From: Paracoccaceae bacterium
GTDB taxonomy: Bacteria; Pseudomonadota; Alphaproteobacteria; Rhodobacterales; Rhodobacteraceae
Direction: 5' to 3'
Assembly: GCA_028284605.1 (NCBI GenBank)
Contig: JANQRL010000008.1
Coordinates: 1-64,000 of the forward strand
Length of the DNA: 64,000 nt
Shown here: positions 8,633 through 17,909 of the stretch, in pieces
Numbering within the stretch: position 1 is the stretch's first letter
Layout of the letters: the number at the start of each line of letters is the position of its first letter
Program-made: the position numbers and the translations under genes
The notes under the pieces: generated by a model
The model's input: the letters and a program-made list of their open reading frames with translations, nothing else
The model's database searches: none
What the model was told of the DNA's origin: nothing

Positions 8633-10315
8633 TTACGTGTCGTCGCCCTTGAGCGCCGCGCCGAGGATATCGCCGAGCGAGGCGCCGCTGTCGGACGAGC
8701 CGTACTGCTCCACCGCTTCCTTCTCCTCGGCGATCTCGCGGGCCTTGATCGAGAGGCCGAGCCGGCGCGTCTTGCTGTCGATATTGGTCACCCGCACATC
8801 GACCTTGTCGCCCACACCGAAGCGCTCGGGGCGCTGCTCGGCGCGGTCGCGGCTGAGATCGGAGCGGCGGATGAAGGACTTCATCCCCTCATACTCGACC
8901 TCGACACCGCCATCCTCGATCTTGGTCACCTCGACCGTGATGATCGCGCCGCGCTTCACGCCGCCGACGGCCTCGGCGAAGGGATCGCCGTCCATCGCCT
9001 TGATCGAGAGCGAGATGCGCTCCTTCTCGACATCGACCTCGGTGACCTTGGCCTGCACGACATCGCCCTTGCGGTAATCGCCGATCACATCCTCGCCCCG
9101 GCCTTCCCAGGTCAGGTCGCTCAGATGCACCATGCCGTCGATATCGCCGTCGAGCCCCACGAAAAGGCCGAATTCGGTGATGTTCTTGACCTCGCCCTCG
9201 ACCTCGGTGCCCTCGGGATGGGTCTCGGCAAAGACCTCCCACGGATTGCGCATGGTCTGCTTCAGCCCGAGCGACACCCGGCGCTTGGCTTCGTCGATCT
9301 CGAGCACCATGACGTCCACTTCCTGAGAGGTGGAGACGATCTTGCCCGGATGGACGTTCTTCTTCGTCCAGGACATTTCCGAGACGTGGACGAGGCCCTC
9401 GACCCCCGGTTCCAGCTCCACGAAGGCGCCGTAATCGGTGATGTTGGTGACCCGGCCCTTGTGGACGGAATCGAGTTCGTAGCTCGCCGCCACGCTGTCC
9501 CAGGGATCGGCCTGAAGCTGCTTCATGCCGAGGCTGATGCGGTGGGTCTCCTTGTTGATCTTGACCACCTGGACCTTGATGGTCTCGCCGATGGAGACGA
9601 TCTCGGAGGGGTGGTTGACCCGGCGCCAGGCCATATCGGTCACGTGCAGCAGACCGTCGACCCCGCCAAGGTCCACGAAGGCGCCGTATTCGGTGATGTT
9701 CTTGACCACCCCGTCCACGGCCTGACCCTCGGTCAGGTTGCCGATGACCTCGGCGCGCTGTTCGGCGCGGCTCTCTTCGAGGATGGCGCGGCGGGAGACC
9801 ACGATGTTACCCCGGCGGCGGTCCATCTTGAGGATCTGGAACGGCTGTTTGAGACCCATCAGGGGCCCCGCGTCGCGCACGGGCCGGACATCGACCTGGG
9901 AGCCCGGCAGGAAGGCCACGGCACCGCCGAGATCGACGGTGAAGCCGCCCTTCACGCGGCCGAAGATCGCGCCTTCGACGCGCTCCTCGTCGGCATAGGC
10001 CTTTTCGAGACGATCCCAGGCTTCCTCGCGGCGGGCCATCTCGCGGGAGATGACGGCCTCGCCCCGGGCGTTCTCGGCGGCGCGGAGATAGACCTCCACC
10101 TCGTCGCCGACGCCGAGGTCGGGCGCCTCACCGGGATTTGCGAATTCCTTGAGTTCGACGCGGCCTTCCATCTTATAGCCGACATCGATGATGGCCTGGC
10201 CCGCCTCGATGGCGATCACCTTGCCCTTGACGACAGAACCCTCGGTGGGGGTGTCGATTTCGAAGCTTTCGTTCAGGAGGGCTTCGAATTCCTCCATGGA
10301 TGCGTTCTGAGCCAT
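8633..10315 (-). CDS. rpsA: 30S ribosomal protein S1
   Basis: A 560-residue S1 with six S1 RNA-binding repeats; the repeated GAFVDLGG, GAFVELEPG and GLFVGLDGDIDG motifs mark successive OB folds. It recruits mRNA to the 30S subunit. The frame is open for 37 codons more upstream, but the family start MAQNASMEEFEALLNESF is preceded by GAAGGAAA, so I use it. It has its own terminator and is followed by ihfB. cmk, usual upstream of rpsA, is absent here. Confidence 0.97.
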   Translation of the reverse strand: MAQNASMEEFEALLNESFEIDTPTEGSVVKGKVIAIEAGQAIIDVGYKMEGRVELKEFANPGEAPDLGVGDEVEVYLRAAENARGEAVISREMARREEAWDRLEKAYADEERVEGAIFGRVKGGFTVDLGGAVAFLPGSQVDVRPVRDAGPLMGLKQPFQILKMDRRRGNIVVSRRAILEESRAEQRAEVIGNLTEGQAVDGVVKNITEYGAFVDLGGVDGLLHVTDMAWRRVNHPSEIVSIGETIKVQVVKINKETHRISLGMKQLQADPWDSVAASYELDSVHKGRVTNITDYGAFVELEPGVEGLVHVSEMSWTKKNVHPGKIVSTSQEVDVMVLEIDEAKRRVSLGLKQTMRNPWEVFAETHPEGTEVEGEVKNITEFGLFVGLDGDIDGMVHLSDLTWEGRGEDVIGDYRKGDVVQAKVTEVDVEKERISLSIKAMDGDPFAEAVGGVKRGAIITVEVTKIEDGGVEVEYEGMKSFIRRSDLSRDRAEQRPERFGVGDKVDVRVTNIDSKTRRLGLSIKAREIAEEKEAVEQYGSSDSGASLGDILGAALKGDDT

Positions 10316-10864
10316 GTGGCTATGGGTTTCCTTCGGTTCGATGTTTCCGGCCGCGCGGTTGTCTCCGCGGGTCTCATGGGCATGTCCGCCTGCGGCGGTA
10401 CGGGGTTGGTCGGTGCGGCGGGCCACAAAACAAAGAGGGTCGGTGTGATCCGACCCTGCGCGTCCTCTCTGCCTTGCGACTTATCCGCCGTCTGACGCGC
10501 GAGCGTATAGCGGCGCTTGACCTGCGGCGCAAGGGCCGGTTCGGCGGCGCCGACTGTACCGGATTGCCCGACCGGCACCGCAATCTCTGCGCGCGCCGGC
10601 CGATAGCATCGATGTCGACCGTCGTGTCGCAGGTCTGGAGCCTCCCGAAGCCTGGCGGTGGCCATCCGCCGCGCGACAGGCGGGACTCACTCCGCCGCGA
10701 GTTCGCTGCCCGGCGCGAAGACCCGCGCGGCGCAGAACTTGGCTGGGGCCATCTCGTCCAAGGACGTGGGTCCTTTCAGATGACCGAACTGACAATGTGA
10801 CGATCCGGCGCCTGGGCCGCGGCGAACGCGACCCCGCCGCAGCGGCGGGGCGCGCGCGATGTCG
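10316..10864. other. Intergenic region between the MFS transporter and rpsA
   Basis: About 550 bases without a convincing gene. On the minus strand a terminator (10436-10457) separates the transporter transcript from the rpsA promoter and leader. Between transporter and terminator there is a possible 21-codon frame (10687-10752, MAPAKFCAARVF to the stop) whose reading continues open upstream. It has no recognisable Shine-Dalgarno or homologue, so I do not call it. The position where cmk would be expected is empty. Confidence 0.5.
10436..10457 (-). terminator. Rho-independent terminator upstream of rpsA
   Basis: An 8-bp stem (AGGGTCGG/CCGACCCT) with a 6-base loop is followed leftward by CTTTGTTTTG. 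It lies about 120 bases upstream of the rpsA ATG, so it either ends transcription from the MFS gene or attenuates rpsA within its leader. Confidence 0.75.
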
Positions 10865-12568
10865 TCACTCTGCGGGAACGGCCGAGCCGTGGGTCTGCTC
10901 CACGTGGTGCTTCTTGGCGACCGGCCGAACCATCAGGTTGGCGAAGAAGGCGATCACCAGGAGCGCGGCCATGCCGTACATGGTCGTGTTGTAGAGCGTG
11001 GACGTCGGGTCGACGGTGCCGGCCGGGGCGATCTCCATCAGCTTGGCGATCGTCACCGTGTTGGCGGCGACCAGCTCGTTGAGCTGGCTGAGCGGCGCGC
11101 CGAACTTCTCGACGAAGGCGGCCGGATCGACCCTGGAGGCCAGGTCCGCGATCGCGCTCTCCTTCGACAGGTTGCGCAGGTAGGTGATCGCGAACGGCCC
11201 GAGCACGCCGGCGGTCGACCAGGCGGTCAGCAGCCGGCCGTGGATGCCGCCCACATGCATGGTTCCGAAGATATCCGCCAGATAGGCCGGGATCGTCGCA
11301 AACCCGCCGCCATACATCGTGAAGATGATCATCGTCGCGATGTAGAAGCCGATCAGCGCCGCCATCCCGCCCGATGCCGCGAAGAACGGGATCGTGAAGT
11401 AGAGGATCGTGCCGAGGATGAAGAAGCAGTGGTAGGTGTTCTTCCGTCCGATGAAGTCCGAGGCCGAGGCCCAGAAGAAGCGTCCGATCATGTTGAAGAC
11501 CGAGATCATCAGCACGTAGGTCCCGGTAAAGGCCGCCGTCACCAGCGCCAGATCGCCGAAGATCTCGTTGATCATCGTCTTCGCCACCCCGATCACGCCG
11601 ATGCCGGCGGTCACGTTGAAGCAGAGCACGATCCACAGCAGCCAGAACTGGCGCGTCTTGATCGCCTGATCGATATGGACGTTGTTCTGGGTCACCATGC
11701 CGGAGGCAACCGGCTTGGGCGCCCAGCCTTCGGGCTTCCAGCCTTCACGCGGCACGCGGTACTGGAACGCAGCGAAGACCATCACGACGAAGTAGACGAT
11801 CCCGAGCGTCAGGAACGCGCCCGACGCGCCGGTATTGCCGGTGCCGACCACGTAGACGCCTTCCTCGCCGCCGAAGGCCGCGGCCTGTTCGGCATTGGCC
11901 ACCACGACCTCCACAAGGCCGCTGGCGGTTTCGGCAAAGCGGCGGCCACCTTCTGTGACGAGCGCAACGGCAGCTTCGGCCCCGAGGAACTCGGGCGCCT
12001 GCTGGTAGATCGACAGGAGCCACTGCGTGAGCGGCGCGCCGATCATGGCACCGCCGCCGAAGCCCATGATGGCCATGCCGGTCGCCATGCCGCGGCGGTC
12101 CGGGAACCAGCGGATCAGCGTCGAGACCGGCGAGACGTAGCCGAGGCCGAGACCGGCGCCGCCGAGCACGCCGTAGCCGAGATAGACCAGCCAGAGCTGG
12201 TGCGTCGCGATCCCGCCCGAGCCGACGAGAAAGCCGCCGCCCCAGAGCGTCGCCGCAACCACGCCGACATAGCGGGGGCCGACCTCTTCCAGCCATTTGC
12301 CGCCGACCGCGGCGGTCAGGCCGAGGACAACGATCGCGACCGAGAAGACCCAGACGACGGAGGACAGCGACCAATCGCCCGCCGCCGAGGCGACGACGCC
12401 CAATTCACGGGTGAGGGACGGGTTGAACACTGACCAGGCGTAGACCGACCCGATGCAGAGATGGATCGCGATGGAGGCTGGCGGCACGCGCCAGCGATTG
12501 TAGCCATCGGGGGCTACGATGTTCTCCTTGCGCAAGAACCCAAGGGGGCCGGCGGCTGGGTCTGACAT
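10865..12568 (-). CDS. Oxalate/formate antiporter-like MFS transporter (OFA family)
   Basis: 567 residues, about 12 transmembrane helices, with OFA-type features: N-terminal RWRVPPASIAIHLCIGSVYAWSVF (quoted in part), the RWFPDRRGMATGMA loop between helices 4 and 5, and SDFIGRKNTYH in the second half. A large non-membrane insertion (about residues 215-290) and an extended stretch before the last helices are unusual for MFS proteins. It should move a small carboxylate by antiport or symport. The start was set at MSDPAAG because AAGGAAACCTC precedes it. A decayed sensor-kinase gene lies just upstream, so its former regulation may be lost. Confidence 0.85.
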   Translation of the reverse strand: MSDPAAGPLGFLRKENIVAPDGYNRWRVPPASIAIHLCIGSVYAWSVFNPSLTRELGVVASAAGDWSLSSVVWVFSVAIVVLGLTAAVGGKWLEEVGPRYVGVVAATLWGGGFLVGSGGIATHQLWLVYLGYGVLGGAGLGLGYVSPVSTLIRWFPDRRGMATGMAIMGFGGGAMIGAPLTQWLLSIYQQAPEFLGAEAAVALVTEGGRRFAETASGLVEVVVANAEQAAAFGGEEGVYVVGTGNTGASGAFLTLGIVYFVVMVFAAFQYRVPREGWKPEGWAPKPVASGMVTQNNVHIDQAIKTRQFWLLWIVLCFNVTAGIGVIGVAKTMINEIFGDLALVTAAFTGTYVLMISVFNMIGRFFWASASDFIGRKNTYHCFFILGTILYFTIPFFAASGGMAALIGFYIATMIIFTMYGGGFATIPAYLADIFGTMHVGGIHGRLLTAWSTAGVLGPFAITYLRNLSKESAIADLASRVDPAAFVEKFGAPLSQLNELVAANTVTIAKLMEIAPAGTVDPTSTLYNTTMYGMAALLVIAFFANLMVRPVAKKHHVEQTHGSAVPAE

Positions 12569-12686
12569 GAGGTTTCCTTCAAGCGACTGGGGCCTCCTCG
12601 CCCCGGCGCGGTTGCTGCGGACCTGCATTGCTGCACGCTTGTATGCTGCAACCTCTTTCCGGTTTGGGCCTTGATCTGGAGCAACG

Positions 12687-13322
12687 TCAACACATTTCGG
12701 ACATGACCAACCGGGCGAAGGTGGCCTCCGGCGGGCGGTTCGCTTGCTTCAGCTCCTCGCTGCGCTGTTCTGCGAGGTCGTTGAGATTGTCGGCGGAGCG
12801 CCGCAGCGCCGCGTCGCGCACCTCGACCTGATCGAGCAGGCGGTCGAGATGGCGGGCCACCGCGCCGATCTCGTCACGCGCCGCCACCGGGCCGATCCGG
12901 GCATCGGGCGCGCCGGCTTCTGCCCTGGTCATCGTCGCGGTCATCTGTTCGAGCGGCGCAAAGATGCCCCTTGCCAGCCCCGGGGAAATCGGCACCGAGA
13001 GCCCGGCCACCGCCATCAAGGCCAGGATCAGCGTCAGGATCGTCGCGTTGCGCTGGGCGATGAACGGCGCCTCGAGGAACCCGGTATAGAGCATCCCGAT
13101 CCGGTTGCCGGCGATGTCGATGCGCGGCACGCAGCCTGAGACATACTCGTCGCTGCCGCGGGTCTCCTCGTCGCGATCGATCGGGCGCGCCGCCTCGGTC
13201 GGCACCAGCGGCACGGTCGCGCGCCGCGCGACGTCTGCGGATATCGCGGCCAGCTCGACGCCTTCGGGGAACGCCAGACCGGCGCCCGGCGCGCTGGGCG
13301 CGTCCGGTTTCGGCCTGCGAGG
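12687..13322 (-). pseudogene. Remnant of a sensor histidine kinase (cache, TM, HAMP; kinase core missing)
   Basis: The frame encodes the end of an extracytoplasmic sensor domain (EYVSGCVPRIDIAGNRIGMLYTGF), a transmembrane helix, a HAMP-like segment (GIFAPLEQMTATMTRAEAG), a coiled coil (AALRRSADNLNDLAEQRSEEL) and then ATFARLVMSEMC and a stop. In intact relatives the motif VMSEKMASxGE opens the HisKA domain and contains the catalytic His; here the frame breaks exactly at VMSE. The 5' end lacks a start region and runs out of frame into a DUF6494 fragment. I read this as a kinase truncated at both ends by deletion. Confidence 0.7.
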
Positions 13323-13377
13323 TCACGCCGACTTGCTTGAGAAACCTGCGGATCGACATGTTGAACGGGTCGGACAA
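13315..13377 (-). pseudogene. N-terminal fragment of a DUF6494 gene
   Basis: The first 21 codons (TTG start, then SDPFNMSIRRFLKQVGVTSQ) match the conserved beginning of DUF6494 proteins, with GGGAGGA correctly placed upstream. After TSQ the expected EIE continuation is absent and the reading runs into a different frame of kinase-derived DNA. The family is about 65-70 residues, so only the first third survives. Confidence 0.65.
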
Positions 13378-13492
13378 CGTCGGCTCCTCCCTGCGGGTCG
13401 TGGTCCGATGCGAGAGGGCGAGCCGCCTTTGAGGCAACTCTCCGTCGATCAGGCGGCGCCGGGGAAGGTGGCCCGAGCCCCGGCGAGGGGCG

Positions 13493-14368
13493 TCAGCTTT
13501 CCTGCGCGGCGGTCGGGGTGGACCGGTTCAGCCGTTCCATGATCTCCGACAGGCGGGTCCATTGCTGCAGCGTCATCGGCAGGGTCAGGGTGTTTTCCAC
13601 GAAGTCCCAGGAATAGCTGACGATGGAGAAGATCGTGCCGGCGGTGGCGGCGAGCACGATGGTGGCGTGCCAGAGGTTGAAGAGCATCAGCGCCAGAAGC
13701 AGCACGAAGATCAGGCCGTAGAGGATCGCCTCGCTGTCGGAAATTTGCACCTCGAACCGGCGCAGGCGCTGGAGGTGCGCCAGGACCGGGCGGGCGGCGC
13801 GGCGTTCGAGGATGCCGACCTGGGCCTCGGTCTGTTGGTTCAACTCGCCGTTCAGCCGGTAGAAGCGGCGGTGGAAGAGGGCGTAGATCGCGACCGATCC
13901 CAGGGCGGCGGCGCCGGCGGCGAGGGCCAGGAGCGGCGAGAAGGCGTAGAGGATCGCGATGGTGATCAGGAGCTGCACGATCCCGGCCATCACCATGGGC
14001 AGCGTCTCTTCGAGGAAGTCGACGAGCTCGCGGCCCATGCCGAGCTGGGCGTTCAGGGTCGAGACCGGCAGTTCGGTGCCGCGATCCGCCTGGGCGCGGC
14101 CAAGCTCGACCCGGATCGTGCCGTAGACCCGTGTGTCATAGACCCGGCGCAACACGCTGAGGCCCACCAGTGCAGCGAGGAGACCGGCGAGGCGCCAGAA
14201 CGCCTCGAGGCTGCCCGCGAGGAGGCCGTCGATGGCGAAGCCGATGAAGAGCGGGATCAGCGACATGAGCGCGGTTTCCCCGAGCGTCATCGCCCAGGTC
14301 AGCGCAATGCGCCCGGGGAAGAGCCGCAGGAGCGCGCCGACGGTGAGGGCCTGTCCTGCCAGTACCAT
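13493..14368 (-). CDS. ABC-exporter-type six-transmembrane protein without ATPase domain
   Basis: 291 residues forming about six transmembrane helices with the ABC exporter membrane-domain pattern, including the intracellular-loop stretch ELPVSTLNAQLGMGRELVDF. No Walker A, signature or Walker B motif follows, and there is no ATPase gene next to it. It starts 2 bases after the DUF2141 gene ends, so it is the last gene of the RND operon. It may be a stand-alone half-transporter that borrows an ATPase or a degenerate exporter; function is not known. Confidence 0.78.
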   Translation of the reverse strand: MVLAGQALTVGALLRLFPGRIALTWAMTLGETALMSLIPLFIGFAIDGLLAGSLEAFWRLAGLLAALVGLSVLRRVYDTRVYGTIRVELGRAQADRGTELPVSTLNAQLGMGRELVDFLEETLPMVMAGIVQLLITIAILYAFSPLLALAAGAAALGSVAIYALFHRRFYRLNGELNQQTEAQVGILERRAARPVLAHLQRLRRFEVQISDSEAILYGLIFVLLLALMLFNLWHATIVLAATAGTIFSIVSYSWDFVENTLTLPMTLQQWTRLSEIMERLNRSTPTAAQES

Positions 14369-14370
14369 GC

Positions 14371-14784
14371 TCAGTAATGCAGTTTCACGGTGACCGGGCC
14401 CGGGGGCACGGCGGCCTCGGCAAAGCTCGGCTCGTCCGCGGGGTTGGGGGCGCCGGAGGCGCCGAAGCCCTCCAGAAATGCCGTCGCGGTATAGTTCAGG
14501 TCCTGGTCGCCGTTTTCGTCGTGAAAGAGGAAGACAGCGTAGGGCCCGGCAGTGAGCCCGGCAAAACGGTGCGAGACGGTGCCGGCGCGGGCGGGGATCT
14601 CGGCGTAGTCCACGGCGCTGAGGTAATCGAGCTGGTCATAGGCGTCGGCCCGGTCGAAGACCAGGACGAGGATCGCGCCCCGGTCGTTGCGCACGCCCTC
14701 GACGGTCAGGTCGAGGCCCTGGGCCTGTGCGGCGGTCGGGAGGGCGAGGGCAAGAAGCGCGGCTGCGGCGAGGGGGCGGATCAT
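14371..14784 (-). CDS. DUF2141 family periplasmic protein
   Basis: 137 residues with a signal peptide (1-21, ending AQAQ) and a beta-rich DUF2141 domain recognisable by GAILVLVFD, GLTAGPYAVFLFHDENGDQDL and the terminal GPVTVKLHY. The HDENGDQDLNYT stretch looks like a calcium or ion site. Its ATG overlaps the stop of the RND pump gene (ATGA), so it is translationally coupled to the efflux system, whose substrate handling it may assist. Function is unproven. Confidence 0.85.
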   Translation of the reverse strand: MIRPLAAAALLALALPTAAQAQGLDLTVEGVRNDRGAILVLVFDRADAYDQLDYLSAVDYAEIPARAGTVSHRFAGLTAGPYAVFLFHDENGDQDLNYTATAFLEGFGASGAPNPADEPSFAEAAVPPGPVTVKLHY

Positions 14785-17700
14785 GGGACCTCCGATTGGG
14801 GGTTGGCGGGCGCCGCAGGGGCGCCCCGGAAGAAGCCGATTATGTCCTCGGCGATGACAATGAGGACCGGGACGAGGAGCAGCATCAGGGCCGTGCCGAA
14901 GAGTTCCCCGAAGGCCAGGGAGACGGCGGCCGGGATCAGGTATTGCGCCTGTTCCGAGGTCTCGGTCAGGAGCGGCATCAACCCGATGACGGTGGTGGCT
15001 GTGGTCAGGAAGATCGCCTTGAACCGGCCGATCCCGGCCTCGTGGATCGCCTCCGGCACAGCCATTCCGGCCTCTCGCGCCTGATTGTAGCGGGTGATCA
15101 TGACGAGGCTGTCATTCACGACCACCCCGGTGAGCGCCAGCATTCCGAAGAAGGACAGGATCGAGAGCGGCAGGTCCATGATCAGATGCCCGACCGCGGC
15201 GGCGACGAAGCCGAAGGGGACGATGGCGAGGATCACGAAGGGTTGCCAGTAGCTTTTCAGCGGCACCGCCATCAGGACGTAGATCAGGACAGCGGCGAGG
15301 AGGAGCGCCTGACGGAGCCCGCCCTGGATCTCGCCCATCTCCTCCAACTCCCCGGCGGCGACGACCTGGACCGAGGGGTAGCGCTCGGTCAGGCCCGGCA
15401 CCAGTTGCTCGAAGACCGCCTGGCCGACCTCTTCGGGCGCCACCAGGCCGCGGTCGACGGAGGCGGCGACGATGTTCATCCGCTGGCCGTCGCGGCGGTC
15501 GATGGCGCCGGCGGTGTAGCTGCCGTCGATCTCGGCCACGGTCACCAGCGGCACCCAGGTGCCGGAGGTGCTGCGCAGGCGGGTCTGCATCAGGTCGTCG
15601 ATCGTGTCGCGGGCGGTGTCGGAATTGAGCACCAGGACCCGGAGTTCCGACCCGTCGCGGCGGATGCGGGTGACCTCGGCGCCGCCGAAACCGTAGCCGA
15701 TCTGGCTCGCGAGGGTCTCGGCGGTGAAGCCGAGATTGCGGGCCTCCGGTCTGAGCCGCAGCCGCAGTTCCGGCTGGCCGCCGGCGAGGTTGTCGCGGAT
15801 ATTCGCCACGCCCTCCAGACCGCCGAGGAAGTCGCGCATCTCGGCGCTGGCCGCGGCGAGCCGGTCGGCATCGCGGGAGATCAGCCGGATCTGGAAGCCG
15901 CCGCCGAGGGCTTCGGTGCCGGAAAACTCCAGTTCCGTCGCCCCCTCGACCTCGCCGACCCGGTCGCGCCAGGCGCGGACCACGTCGAGCACCGGGATCT
16001 CGGGCCGTTCCGCCACGGGGAGGAGTTCGGCGAAGATCTGCCCACCGGTGCCGTCGATGATGGTGAAGAAGCTCTCAATGGGCGGCGCGTCCATGCCATG
16101 ACTGGCCTGCAATTCCGCGTTGAGCGCGCGGCCCGCCTCTTCGATCCGGTCCATGTTGTCCCGGGCGAGCGCAAAGGGCGCGCGGGCGTCCATCTCCATT
16201 GAGACCGAAATGATCTGCCCGGGGACATCCGGAAAGAAGACGGTCTGGATCTTGCCCTTGGCAATCAGCCCGATGCCGAGGGAAGCCGCCGCGATGAAGA
16301 GGATCAGAACGGCGTATCGGTGCCGGACCGAGGCGAGGAGCGCGGGCTGGTAGATGCGGTCACGGAACCACATCAGCCCGCCATCGGCGCCGTCCTGGAC
16401 ATAGCCCCAGGCCCGGGCCGCGAGGCTGCGTCCGCGCTCCACCGAGACATGGGCGAGATGGGCGGGCAGGATGAACTTGCTCTCGATCAGCGAGAAGATC
16501 AGCGCGAGGATCACGATGCCGGAGAAGCCCGCGAGGACCTTGCCGAGGGGGTTGTCGATTAGGAGCATCGGGAAGAAGGCGGCGATGGTGGTCAACACGC
16601 CGAAGACCGTTGCGACGGCGACCTTGTGGACCCCGCGTTCGGTTCCGGTGATCGGGTCGCCGCCCTTGCGCCGCTCCTCGAAGACGCTCTCGCCCACCAC
16701 CACGGCGTCGTCGACGAGAATGCCGAGGGCGATGATCAGGCCGAAGGTGGTGACGTCGTTCAGCGAGTAATCCACCCAGCGGGTGCCGGAGACGGCGATG
16801 GCGCCCATGACCGAGATCGGGATGCCCATGGCGACCCAGAAGGCGAGCCGCACATGGAGGAAGATCGACAGCATCAATGCCACCAGCAGCAGGCCCTGCA
16901 CCCCGTTCGAACGCAGGAGCGCCAGCCGGTCGGCGATGTAGCCGGCGCTGTCGCCCCAGACCTGGGCGCTGACATTGGCCGGGAGTTGCGGCTCGAACGC
17001 CTCGACGGTGCGGCGGACAACCCGGCTGATGTCGAGGAGGTTCTCCTGCTGGCCGACCAGCACCTCCATCCCGATGGTCGGCTGGCCGTTGAGACGGAAG
17101 AGGAAATCGCCCTCGCGGAACCCGTCCTCCACCGTGGCGATATCGCCGAGCGGCACGTTGGAGCCGTCCGGGCGCTCGATGATCGGGAGGGCCTCGTATT
17201 CCGGCGCGTAGAGGGCGCGGTCATCGGCGCGGAGATGGATCGTGCCGCCGTCGGTGCGCAACTCGCCGGCCTGGAAGGTCAGGGAATTGGCACGGATCGC
17301 CTCAGTGACATCGGCCACGGTCAGCCCGTATTGGCGCAGGCGCTCCGGGTCGGCCTCGATCCTGAGTTCCCGCGGGATCAGGCCCCAGATGCGCAGGCGC
17401 GAGAGTTCCGGTTGCGCCAGCAGGTCCTCCCGCAATCGCTGACCGAGGGTGCGGAGCGTCGCCGGGTCGGCGGGCCCGTAGAGGTTCACATAGAGTGCCG
17501 GGAAATCGTAGCCGGAGGCTTCGATCACCGGGCGGCGGGCCTGACTCGGCAGGTCGGTCAACCCGTCGATGCGAATACGGACCCGGTCGAGCACGTCCTG
17601 CAAATCCTCGCCACCGGCCCGGCGGACCGAGATCGCCGCGAAGGCATTGCTCGATTGTGAGGTGATGCTGCGGACGCCGCGCACGCCCTCAAGGGCCTGC

Positions 17701-17906
17701 TCGATCTTCTGGGTGACCAGTTCGTCGACCTGGGCGGCGGTCGCGCCGGGATATTCGACGGTGATCTCCACGCTTTCCGGCGGCACCCGGGGGAAGCCCT
17801 CGATCCGGATATTGAGGAGCGTCTGCACCCCCAGAAAGAGGATCAGCACCATCATCAGATTGGCGGCGACGGGGTTGCGGATGAACCATCCGGTCAGGGC
17901 GTGCAT
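14781..17906 (-). CDS. RND efflux transporter permease
   Basis: 1,041 residues with RND architecture: helix 1 at the N-terminus (NPVAANLMMVLILFL), two large periplasmic loops, and the proton-relay Asp pair in GILVDDAVVVGE of helix 4. It belongs to the AcrB/MdtB-like group and would export toxic compounds through a tripartite pump. The adaptor gene lies 3 bases upstream, the TetR regulator is divergent, and no outer-membrane channel gene is in the cluster, so a TolC-like protein encoded elsewhere is presumably used. Confidence 0.93.
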   Translation of the reverse strand: MHALTGWFIRNPVAANLMMVLILFLGVQTLLNIRIEGFPRVPPESVEITVEYPGATAAQVDELVTQKIEQALEGVRGVRSITSQSSNAFAAISVRRAGGEDLQDVLDRVRIRIDGLTDLPSQARRPVIEASGYDFPALYVNLYGPADPATLRTLGQRLREDLLAQPELSRLRIWGLIPRELRIEADPERLRQYGLTVADVTEAIRANSLTFQAGELRTDGGTIHLRADDRALYAPEYEALPIIERPDGSNVPLGDIATVEDGFREGDFLFRLNGQPTIGMEVLVGQQENLLDISRVVRRTVEAFEPQLPANVSAQVWGDSAGYIADRLALLRSNGVQGLLLVALMLSIFLHVRLAFWVAMGIPISVMGAIAVSGTRWVDYSLNDVTTFGLIIALGILVDDAVVVGESVFEERRKGGDPITGTERGVHKVAVATVFGVLTTIAAFFPMLLIDNPLGKVLAGFSGIVILALIFSLIESKFILPAHLAHVSVERGRSLAARAWGYVQDGADGGLMWFRDRIYQPALLASVRHRYAVLILFIAAASLGIGLIAKGKIQTVFFPDVPGQIISVSMEMDARAPFALARDNMDRIEEAGRALNAELQASHGMDAPPIESFFTIIDGTGGQIFAELLPVAERPEIPVLDVVRAWRDRVGEVEGATELEFSGTEALGGGFQIRLISRDADRLAAASAEMRDFLGGLEGVANIRDNLAGGQPELRLRLRPEARNLGFTAETLASQIGYGFGGAEVTRIRRDGSELRVLVLNSDTARDTIDDLMQTRLRSTSGTWVPLVTVAEIDGSYTAGAIDRRDGQRMNIVAASVDRGLVAPEEVGQAVFEQLVPGLTERYPSVQVVAAGELEEMGEIQGGLRQALLLAAVLIYVLMAVPLKSYWQPFVILAIVPFGFVAAAVGHLIMDLPLSILSFFGMLALTGVVVNDSLVMITRYNQAREAGMAVPEAIHEAGIGRFKAIFLTTATTVIGLMPLLTETSEQAQYLIPAAVSLAFGELFGTALMLLLVPVLIVIAEDIIGFFRGAPAAPANPQSEVP

Positions 17907-17909
17907 GGC

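Noticed and set aside
8534-10495. 653-codon plus-strand frame
   Set aside because: Antisense of rpsA; high GC keeps the opposite strand free of stops, and the protein has an artefactual Asp/His/Leu composition.
10687-10752. 21-codon minus-strand frame ending ELAAE
   Set aside because: It looks coding-like but is too short, lacks a ribosome-binding site and continues without a stop into the transporter gene in another frame.
10859-12433. 524-codon plus-strand frame
   Set aside because: Antisense of the MFS transporter gene; Asp/Arg/His-rich without motifs.
14727-16202. 491-codon plus-strand frame
   Set aside because: Antisense of the RND pump gene, which has complete family motifs on the other strand.
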